Shown here piece after piece: positions 1 to 5,291 of a stretch of DNA of 6,809 nt. Below the pieces are notes generated by a model. It searched no databases. It was not told the origin of the DNA and worked only from the letters and a program-made list of their open reading frames with translations. The DNA is taken from positions 1 to 6,809 of the forward strand of contig CAKZPX010000224.1 in the NCBI GenBank assembly GCA_937139435.1, read 5' to 3'. The position numbers and the translations under genes were made by a program. The DNA comes from an uncultured bacterium. Lineage in GTDB: Bacteria; Hydrothermota; Tepidihabitantia; Tepidihabitantales; Tepidihabitantaceae. Numbering within the stretch: position 1 is the stretch's first letter; each line of letters opens with the position of its first letter.

Positions 1-1971
1 ACAGCGGTTGAGGCGCTGGAAAATGCGCCTGGTGTCAGGGTTGATGCTGAGGGCAATGTCAGTCTGCGCGGACTGGAAATTTTTACCGTGCTGATTGATG
101 GTCGACCATCACCGGTTGATGGCAGTGAGGCGCTCAAGCAGATCCCGGCAAGCACAATTGACCGGATTGAAATTGTTACCAACCCCTCGGCAAGGTTTGA
201 CCCGGAGGGCAAGGCCGGGATTATCAATGTCATCCTCAAAAAACAGCGCCGGCAGGGGATAAGCGGTATTCTTAACATCAACGCTGGCAATAGCGGTCAA
301 CTGGGCGCTAACCTGCTTTTAACGCTGCGCACCGAGATTGCCACCGTCTATCTCGGACCCAATTTTAACCAGAGTAACTTTCCGGGCACACGGGAGTTGT
401 GGCGGGAGTTAAAACGCGGTGACACCTCCTATTTTAACTCCTCCGTCGGAACAACATCCTGGGGTAACCAGTTTTATGGTCTGCGCGCCGGTGCTGATTT
501 CCAGTTAACTTCTCAGGACTGGCTCAGCATCGGTGGCAGAATTGGCGGCAGGGACGGAAAAAGAACCCAGTCTGCCGAATACCGGGAATGGCAAAGCACC
601 GCCCCGGAAACGCTCGCCTATAATGGCAAAACATACTCCCTTGATGACGGCACCCACATCTCACTTAATCTTGAAGCCAGCCATTACTTTGGCAAAAAAG
701 AGCATGAATTAAGTTTGCGGGCAAATTACGGCAGGCGTTATAATTATGACTCCACCGAGACCCAGGACAGCAGCGCGCTCGGAATCCTCACCGGTAAAAG
801 GACAATTGAAAACCGGCAGGGACAGCACTTAGACCTGAAACTGGACTACAACCTGCCCTTAAGGGAAAAGGACCGATTTGAGGCGGGTTATCAATCCCGC
901 ATCCGTCTGGGACCAAAGCAAACCAGCCGGTTATTCAGTTACGACTCCACAACCGGTGGTTATCAATTCCAGCCAGAATACAGCCACACAACTGAACAGA
1001 CCGACATTGTTCACGCCCTTTATTCAACCTACACCTTTAATCATCATGGCTTTGGTGCGATGGCTGGAGCACGCACCGAATTTTCCAGCAGAAAGGTAAC
1101 GCTTGATGACACCAGTTATTCTCCGCTTAATCAGTGGGACTTCTTCCCCAGTCTGCACCTGTCCTACAGTTTTCCTGGTGAACAACAGCTGATGGCGAGT
1201 TACACCCGCCGCATTGACCGACCCCGGGGCTGGGACCTGGTCCCGGGTATAACCTGGATGGATGCAAAAAATGTCCGGCAGGGAAACCCGGATTTGAAAC
1301 CGGAGTTTATTGACAACTATGAAGCTGGTTTTCTCCTTCCCCTGGCAAGACATCGCCTTGCCCTTGATGGCTACTACCGGGCGACGCACAATCTAATTGA
1401 GCGTTTTCAGCGCGTTTATCAGGGCGATGTTATGTTCCACACCGTGGAAAATGTTGGTTCAGGAAGGGCGCTTGGTGCCGAGATGAACCTTGACCTGACA
1501 CCGTTCCAGTGGTGGAATGTCAATATCACCGGCACAATCTACGACTATAGATTAACCGGAAATATCAGCGGCAACACCTTCACCCGCCAGGGCTTAAACT
1601 GGGACGCCGGTTTAACCACCGACATCAACCTTCCCACATTCACCAAACTCCAGTTATCACTACGTTATGAAAGCCCATCAGTTACCGCCCAGGGAGAGGA
1701 GGGCGACCGTGTCTGGACAAACATCGCTCTTAGACAGGCGTTCTTCCGCCGCCAACTCTTGCTCAGCCTTTCGGTGCGCGACCTGTTTGGCTCCTCAATC
1801 CATGAAAGTTTCACAACCGGCGAAAACTTTTCCTCCCGTCTTTCCTTCCGAGGCAACGCACCGGTAATATCCCTGAGCCTCACCTACAACTTCAACAACT
1901 ATCGCCAGGAAAAGCGGCGCGCCAACGGCAACAGCGAGGAAGAAGAGGCGCCCTCAATAGAATACTATTAA
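1..1971 (+). CDS. TonB-dependent-receptor-like outer-membrane beta-barrel protein, 5'-truncated by window edge
   Basis: Frame 1 is open from the first base, giving 656 residues before the TAA. The GTG at 88 is internal, because plug-domain sequence (AVEALENAPGVRVDAEGN, then SLRG) runs before it, so the true start lies upstream of the window. Residues 2-81 match the end of a TonB plug domain, with LIDGRP at 31-36 and the conserved block IEIVTNPSARFDPEGKAGII at 56-75. The rest, to about residue 631, alternates polar and aromatic residues as in a 22-strand barrel and resembles the outer-membrane beta-barrel family (OMP_b-brl_3 type). The last strand, VISLSLTYNF, ends in the aromatic residue expected for barrel assembly. 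It is followed by a 25-residue charged tail with EEEE. The signal peptide and any carboxypeptidase-regulatory-like or TonB-box region would be outside the window. By family it sits in the outer membrane and may take up a siderophore, glycan or peptide; the substrate cannot be read from sequence. No partner gene (SusD-like, TonB/ExbBD) is visible here. Confidence 0.9.
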   Translation, partial: TAVEALENAPGVRVDAEGNVSLRGLEIFTVLIDGRPSPVDGSEALKQIPASTIDRIEIVTNPSARFDPEGKAGIINVILKKQRRQGISGILNINAGNSGQLGANLLLTLRTEIATVYLGPNFNQSNFPGTRELWRELKRGDTSYFNSSVGTTSWGNQFYGLRAGADFQLTSQDWLSIGGRIGGRDGKRTQSAEYREWQSTAPETLAYNGKTYSLDDGTHISLNLEASHYFGKKEHELSLRANYGRRYNYDSTETQDSSALGILTGKRTIENRQGQHLDLKLDYNLPLREKDRFEAGYQSRIRLGPKQTSRLFSYDSTTGGYQFQPEYSHTTEQTDIVHALYSTYTFNHHGFGAMAGARTEFSSRKVTLDDTSYSPLNQWDFFPSLHLSYSFPGEQQLMASYTRRIDRPRGWDLVPGITWMDAKNVRQGNPDLKPEFIDNYEAGFLLPLARHRLALDGYYRATHNLIERFQRVYQGDVMFHTVENVGSGRALGAEMNLDLTPFQWWNVNITGTIYDYRLTGNISGNTFTRQGLNWDAGLTTDINLPTFTKLQLSLRYESPSVTAQGEEGDRVWTNIALRQAFFRRQLLLSLSVRDLFGSSIHESFTTGENFSSRLSFRGNAPVISLSLTYNFNNYRQEKRRANGNSEEEEAPSIEYY

Positions 1972-2020
1972 ACAGAACTGCAAACACTTTTTATCACTTT
2001 TCCCCACACCATAGAAAAAA

Positions 2021-2043
2021 ACGGCGCCCGTCAAAGGCGCCGT
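2021..2043. terminator. GC-rich terminator-type hairpin after the outer-membrane protein gene
   Basis: A perfect 8-bp stem (ACGGCGCC at 2021-2028, GGCGCCGT at 2036-2043) encloses a 7-nt loop, 50 bases after the receptor stop codon. Seven A residues (2015-2021) run into the left arm, and only CTT follows the right arm. The U-tract is therefore weak on the + strand but strong on the - strand, where the stem would be followed by seven U. It may end the receptor transcript, act in both directions, or serve an unseen minus-strand transcript. Confidence 0.65.
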
Positions 2044-2256
2044 CTTGGAGGTACGATGGTTTTCTGTAACCGCAAAATTTTCTTTTTCTCCACCCCTTTC
2101 TCAGAAGGGGAGCCCGCTTTTACAACCGGTTAGCGAGAGAATCTCCGCAAAAATGGTATCACCCCACTCCACCCTGTCAAGCAGTTTTATTCAATATGAT
2201 TACCCATTGAAAAATAAAAACTTATACACAAACATCTGCCGCACAATAACACTCTT

Positions 2257-2300
2257 AAATTCACCTAATTGTTTAGGTCTTGAATTTGCTAACAGTTAGC
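2257..2300. other. Bulged hairpin followed directly by a 13-bp dyad
   Basis: AAATTCA (2257-2263) pairs with TGAATTT (2281-2287), and inside it CCTAA (2264-2268) pairs with TTAGG (2273-2277). This gives 12 base pairs, a TTGT loop and a 3-nt bulge (2278-2280). It is followed at once by GCTAACAGTTAGC (2288-2300), a 6+6 dyad around one base. No U-tract follows, so it does not look like a terminator. The dyad spacing would suit a protein-binding site and the hairpin an RNA element. Function unknown. Confidence 0.45.
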
Positions 2301-2422
2301 CAAACATACCCCCCAAAAACTTCTGATTATAACCAGGCAAAACCCGCTGGCTCCGGACGGCGGACAAAAAGCGTTAATATTATGATAATCAATAAGTTAA
2401 AACACAGCGCCCCGAAATAACG

Positions 2423-2462
2423 CAATGTGCTGAAACATTGGTTTTTTTATATCCAATTTTTT
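2423..2462 (+). terminator. Two overlapping, mutually exclusive U-tract hairpins (terminator or attenuator-like)
   Basis: Hairpin 1 pairs CAATGT (2423-2428) with ACATTG (2435-2440) around GCTGAA, followed by G and T7 (2442-2448), which is intrinsic-terminator geometry. Hairpin 2 pairs ATTGG (2437-2441) with CCAAT (2453-2457), followed by T6 (2457-2462), with a further AAA/TTT match beyond one mismatch. Both use bases 2437-2440, so they cannot form together. No gene ends just upstream, so the transcript they would stop is unidentified: readthrough from the receptor gene or a small RNA. The stems are short and AT-rich, so strength is uncertain. Confidence 0.45.
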
Positions 2463-2483
2463 AATTAAACAGATTTTTACTTG

Positions 2484-2552
2484 CCCGGGGACAGAGTTTA
2501 TCGCGGCCATGGAGTGGCTCAGCGTTGTCCGCCATACACCGTTAGCCCCGGG
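2484..2552. repeat. Inverted repeat CCCGGGG / CCCCGGG
   Basis: CCCGGGG (2484-2490) and CCCCGGG (2546-2552) are exact reverse complements, extended by one G.U pair. They enclose 55 bases that contain a smaller GCCA/TGGC hairpin (2506-2509 with 2515-2518, loop TGGAG). The right arm ends 21 bases before the -35 of the sugar-nucleotide operon. It could be an RNA fold, a regulator-binding site or chance. Confidence 0.35.
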
Positions 2553-2573
2553 TCAGGACACCGGTTACTTTCC

Positions 2574-2601
2574 TTGACTTTAAAAACTGCGACCTGATAA
2601 T
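2574..2601 (+). promoter_or_regulatory. Sigma70-type promoter of the deoxysugar operon, probably leaderless
   Basis: The -35 is TTGACT (2574-2579) and the -10 is GATAAT (2596-2601), each 5 of 6 to consensus, with a 16-bp spacer. The -10 ends nine bases before the ATG at 2611, so transcription should begin at or within a few bases of the start codon. No Shine-Dalgarno sequence lies in that interval, which predicts a leaderless mRNA. Confidence 0.7.
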
Positions 2602-2610
2602 AAACTGCTT

Positions 2611-3675
2611 ATGAAGGCGCTTGTCCTGTGTGGTGGTCGGGGCACCCGTTTGCGCCCGTTAACCTACAGTCTGCCCAAACAACTCCTGCCAATTGCCAAT
2701 CGCCCGATCCTTGCCTATGTGTTTGACCATCTTTACGCGGCAAAAATCAAGGAGGTTGGTGTCATCGTCTCGCCTGAATCTCATCCCGCAATAAAAGAGT
2801 TCCTTGGTGACGGCACTGTCTGGGATACCCGCATCCAGTACTTACTTCAGGAAGAACCGCTCGGGCTTGCCCATGCGGTAAAGGTTGCACGCCAGTTTCT
2901 TGGTGATGACCCGTTTGTAATGTATCTCGGTGATAACCTGCTTCAGGATGGCGTCCTGCCTTTGCTCAATCTTTTTCAATCAGAAAGGGTTGATGCGCTG
3001 ATAATGTTAAAAAGGGTGGCAAACCCAACCGCATTCGGGGTTGCGGTCCTGGACAGCCAGGGCAGGGTAGGCCGCTTAATTGAGAAACCGCGCGACCCGC
3101 CCTCGGACCTGGCACTGGTAGGCGTCTATCTTTTCTCGCCCCGCATCCATCAGGTTATTGACACCTTAAAACCATCCTGGCGCGGGGAACTGGAGATCAC
3201 CGACGCCATCCAGGAACTGATTGAGTCTGGTGCCCGGGTTAAACCGGTCATCGCTGATGGCTGGTGGCTGGACACCGGTAAAAAGGACGACCTTTTAAGT
3301 GCCAACCATATCGTCCTGGAAACCTATTGCCTGCGCCAGCTCGCCGGCACCCTCAAAGACTCCTCTGTTGAAGGTAATGTGAATATCGCTGCCACCGCCA
3401 CTGTTACCAGTTCCCGAATCACCGGGCCAGGAGTTATCGGTGAAGGCGTGAAAATTGAAAACTCCTGGCTTGGTCCTTTTGTCTCTATCGGTGATGGCTG
3501 CGTGATAAAAAACTCCCGTGTTGAGCACTCGGTTATCCTGAAAAACAGCGTTGTTGAGAATGTGTTTCACATCTCTCAGAGTCTTATCGGTCGCGAGGTC
3601 CGGGTGCGGGGAAACCCTGATACCCATCCAAACCTCCGTCTTTTGCTCTCAGACTTCAGCGAGGTGGAGTTTTGA
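2611..3675 (+). CDS. rfbA: Glucose-1-phosphate thymidylyltransferase, long form (RmlA/StrD type)
   Basis: This 354-residue cytoplasmic enzyme joins glucose-1-phosphate and dTTP to give dTDP-glucose and pyrophosphate, the entry step of dTDP-deoxysugar synthesis. The nucleotidyltransferase domain fills about residues 1-240. Visible motifs are GGRGTRLRP (8-16), PKQLLP with catalytic-type K23 (22-27), QEEPLGLAHAV (80-90), GDN with metal-binding-type D108 (107-109), EKP (158-160), GELEITD (192-198) and WWLDTGKKDD (218-227). Residues about 250-335 form hexapeptide-like repeats rich in V/I/G, as in a left-handed beta-helix. This marks the long family (about 350 residues) rather than the roughly 290-residue RmlA. 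The long form is typical of archaea, thermophiles and antibiotic-sugar clusters such as StrD. The start gives the expected MKALVLCGG terminus and follows the promoter without a ribosome binding site. It overlaps the next gene by four bases. A uridylyltransferase role is less likely given the rfbB homologue in the same operon. Confidence 0.93.
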   Translation: MKALVLCGGRGTRLRPLTYSLPKQLLPIANRPILAYVFDHLYAAKIKEVGVIVSPESHPAIKEFLGDGTVWDTRIQYLLQEEPLGLAHAVKVARQFLGDDPFVMYLGDNLLQDGVLPLLNLFQSERVDALIMLKRVANPTAFGVAVLDSQGRVGRLIEKPRDPPSDLALVGVYLFSPRIHQVIDTLKPSWRGELEITDAIQELIESGARVKPVIADGWWLDTGKKDDLLSANHIVLETYCLRQLAGTLKDSSVEGNVNIAATATVTSSRITGPGVIGEGVKIENSWLGPFVSIGDGCVIKNSRVEHSVILKNSVVENVFHISQSLIGREVRVRGNPDTHPNLRLLLSDFSEVEF

Positions 3676-4166
3676 ATATCACCATTCAGGAACTGGAAAT
3701 AAGCGGTGTTCTTTTCGCCCTTTTGCCAACCCATACCGACCAGCGGGGCTGGCTCTGTGAAACATTTCGACCGGACTGGTTTGCCCGTTTACCCCTAACC
3801 GTCCCGCAACCCGCCATGAGTTACATCTCTGCTACCCTTCCCGGACAGACCCGCGGTCCCCACGAGCACCGCAACCAGACCGATATCTTTGTATTTTTCG
3901 GCTCCACTATTTTCCTTGTCTACCTCTGGGACAACCGCCCGGCATCAAAAACCTACAAAAAGCACCTCCGGTTGTCCATCGGTGAGGAAAAACCCGGTCT
4001 GGTTATCGTTCCAGCCGGTGTTGTCCATGCCTATAAAAACATCGGTACATGCCCGGGTTTTGTTTTAAACCAACCTGACCGCCTCTACCGTTCCTGGAAC
4101 AAAAACGAGCCACCGGACGAAATCCGTTACGAAGACGACCCGGCCAGCCCTTTCAAGACCGACTGA
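3672..4166 (+). CDS. RmlC-related cupin, dTDP-4-dehydrorhamnose 3,5-epimerase-like variant
   Basis: This 164-residue protein belongs to the RmlC cupin family, whose classical members epimerise C3 and C5 of dTDP-4-keto-6-deoxyglucose. Family landmarks are DQRGWLCETF (23-32), TRGPHEH (60-66), WDNRPASKTY (86-95), PAGVVHAY (114-121), Y139 in the position of the catalytic tyrosine, and EDDP (154-157). It differs from canonical RmlC: RGPHEH stands where RGLHxQ is usual, HAY where HGF is usual, and the chain is about 15-20 residues shorter. It resembles a distinct, well-conserved variant known from archaea and thermophilic bacteria whose reaction I do not know to be established. The start is TTG at 3672, overlapping the rfbA stop as TTGA, with GAGGTGGAG (3661-3669) as ribosome binding site, so translation is probably coupled. 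It lies between the two genes that make its likely substrate. Family membership is firm; activity and product are inferred. Confidence 0.85.
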   Translation: MNITIQELEISGVLFALLPTHTDQRGWLCETFRPDWFARLPLTVPQPAMSYISATLPGQTRGPHEHRNQTDIFVFFGSTIFLVYLWDNRPASKTYKKHLRLSIGEEKPGLVIVPAGVVHAYKNIGTCPGFVLNQPDRLYRSWNKNEPPDEIRYEDDPASPFKTD

Positions 4167-4167
4167 T

Positions 4168-5163
4168 ATGAAACTCCTGATTACCGGCGGCTGTGGTTTT
4201 ATCGGCTCTAACCTCATTCGCCATCTCCTGAACCAGCACCCGGACTGGCAGATAACAAACTTAGACCGCCTCACCTATGCTGCCAACCCCGCTAACCTTA
4301 CCGAGATAGAGAAAAATCCCAACTACCGGTTAATTGTCGGTGGTATTGAAGACCCGGATATTGCCCTTGCCGCACTCAAGGGTTGCGAAGCGGTTATCAA
4401 CCTTGCTGCTGAAACCCATGTTGACCGCTCCATCCTTGACCCGGCACCGTTTATCCGCACCAATGTTCTGGGCACCCAGGTTTTACTTGATAACGCCCGG
4501 CGTGCTGGGATCAAACGCTTCCTCCATGTCTCCACCGATGAGGTGTACGGCAGTCTAAGACCTGACGACCCGCCCGCAACTGAAGAAAACCCGCTTCAAC
4601 CCCGCTCACCCTATGCCGCCTCCAAGGCAGCCGCTGACCTCCTTGTCCTTGCCGCTTATCAAACCTATAAACTCCCGGTCATCATCCTCCGCCCCTCCAA
4701 CAACTACGGACCTTATCAGTTTCCGGAAAAACTCATCCCACTGGCGGTCACGAACCTGATTGAAGGGAAAGAAGTTCCTATCTATGGCAAAGGCGAAAAC
4801 ATCCGGGACTGGGTGTATGTGGAGGACACCTGTTGGGCAATAGAGACCATACTGCTCCAGGGGACACCGGGCGAGATTTATAACGCTGGTGGCGGATGCG
4901 AAAAGCGGAATATTGACCTGATCAAAATTGTCCTTAATCTGCTGGGGCAGAACGAAGCGATGATTGAGTTTGTCCCTGACCGCCCGGGTCATGACCTCCG
5001 CTATGCCCTGAATAACACTAAAATTAAGCAGCTCGGGTGGCAACCAGTCACCGACCTTAACACCGGACTCGTCCGCACCGTCCGCTGGTATACCGACCAC
5101 CCGGAATGGTGGCAACCGCTGAAACTGCGCCTTGCCCGGGAGAGCCGGGGGTTCTGGACCTGA
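4168..5163 (+). CDS. rfbB: dTDP-glucose 4,6-dehydratase
   Basis: This 331-residue cytoplasmic NAD+-dependent dehydratase of the extended short-chain dehydrogenase family converts dTDP-glucose to dTDP-4-keto-6-deoxyglucose. The Rossmann motif GGCGFIGSN lies at 7-15, with NAD-ribose-binding-type D33. HVDRS (84-88), the catalytic triplet T123-D124-E125 in STDEVYG, and Y149xxxK153 are all present. The TDE-to-Tyr spacing equals that of the E. coli enzyme. RPSNNYGPYQFPEKLIP (175-191) and DRPGHDLRYALN (271-282) are diagnostic of RmlB rather than UDP-sugar epimerases. Length is slightly below the usual 340-360 but no motif is missing. The ATG lies one base after the cupin stop, with no clear Shine-Dalgarno sequence, so reinitiation or coupling is likely. 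It is the third and last gene of the operon. No RmlD reductase follows, so the fate of the 4-keto sugar must be set elsewhere. Confidence 0.95.
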   Translation: MKLLITGGCGFIGSNLIRHLLNQHPDWQITNLDRLTYAANPANLTEIEKNPNYRLIVGGIEDPDIALAALKGCEAVINLAAETHVDRSILDPAPFIRTNVLGTQVLLDNARRAGIKRFLHVSTDEVYGSLRPDDPPATEENPLQPRSPYAASKAAADLLVLAAYQTYKLPVIILRPSNNYGPYQFPEKLIPLAVTNLIEGKEVPIYGKGENIRDWVYVEDTCWAIETILLQGTPGEIYNAGGGCEKRNIDLIKIVLNLLGQNEAMIEFVPDRPGHDLRYALNNTKIKQLGWQPVTDLNTGLVRTVRWYTDHPEWWQPLKLRLARESRGFWT

Positions 5164-5181
5164 CCGCGCCGCCCGGTCTTT
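5162..5181 (+). terminator. Weak hairpin at the end of the deoxysugar operon
   Basis: GACCG (5162-5166) and CGGTC (5174-5178) form a 5-bp stem around a 7-nt loop, followed by TTT. It starts inside the rfbB stop codon. The short stem and three-base U-tract make it a weak candidate, but it is the only one before the next promoter. Confidence 0.3.
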
Positions 5182-5231
5182 CATCCCGCCCTGATGTGAG
5201 GAAATAGAATTTTACCTCTATCCGTCACCGG

Positions 5232-5284
5232 CACCCCTGCGGACCGGGTGTTACTATTGACACTGGCGCTGATTCAGTTAATCT
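5232..5284 (+). promoter_or_regulatory. Promoter of the GHKL/winged-helix gene, probably leaderless, with flanking inverted repeat
   Basis: A perfect -35, TTGACA (5257-5262), is followed after 16 bp by TAATCT (5279-5284). This -10 keeps the key T1, A2 and T6 but matches only 3 of 6. It ends seven bases before the ATG at 5292, and CAGTTAATCTAACCCCG holds no Shine-Dalgarno sequence, so a leaderless transcript is predicted. Just upstream, CACCC (5232-5236) and GGGTG (5246-5250) form an inverted repeat six bases before the -35 that could be an operator. The downstream gene is regulator-like, so autoregulation is conceivable, but nothing proves it. Confidence 0.5.
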
Positions 5285-5291
5285 AACCCCG

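Larger units (their letters stand above)
1972..2610. other. 639-bp intergenic region rich in inverted repeats, no convincing protein gene
   Basis: No reading frame here looks protein-coding on either strand. The region is AT-richer than the flanking genes. It holds, in order: a GC-rich hairpin (2021-2043); a CCCCTT/AAGGGG hairpin with a 6-nt loop (2093-2110); a bulged 12-bp hairpin followed directly by a 13-bp dyad (2257-2300); a GGCGGACAA arm (2359-2367) with its exact reverse complement at 2525-2533; two overlapping U-tract hairpins (2423-2462); a CCCGGGG/CCCCGGG pair (2484-2552); and the promoter of the next operon (2574-2601). I recognise no tRNA, SRP RNA, tmRNA or known riboswitch. One 25-codon frame at 2056-2133 has a GGAGG ahead of it but no other support. 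A non-coding RNA ending near 2448 or 2462 is possible but unproven. Confidence 0.6.

Noticed and set aside
88..90. GTG at 88 as the start of the outer-membrane protein
   Set aside because: The frame is open to base 1 and the preceding 29 codons are clear plug-domain sequence, so this codon is internal.
1024..1389. 121-codon minus-strand frame opposite the barrel gene
   Set aside because: Antisense to conserved barrel sequence, with no motif or promoter support.
2045..2299. 84-codon + strand frame starting at TTG in the gap
   Set aside because: It starts inside the terminator hairpin region, has no ribosome binding site and low-complexity composition, and runs through two strong hairpins. 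No family resemblance.
2378..2396. Fur-box-like sequence TATTATGATAATCAATAAG
   Set aside because: By eye about 14 of 19 bases match the E. coli Fur consensus, but the region is AT-rich, the site is over 200 bases from the next start and lies downstream of the receptor gene rather than in its promoter.
1972..2610. tRNA, SRP RNA, tmRNA or CRISPR array in the gap
   Set aside because: No T-loop-like GTTCGAAT, no SRP GGAAGGAAGCAG core and no regularly spaced direct repeats were found.
4606..5184. 192-codon minus-strand frame opposite rfbB
   Set aside because: It lies wholly opposite a well-conserved rfbB and shows no motif of its own; its length follows from the codon composition of the + strand gene.
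5192..5220. Imperfect symmetry around GAGGAAATAGAATTTTACCTC
   Set aside because: Only the outer GAGG/CCTC pair matches well and the inner pairing is broken, so it is within what chance gives.
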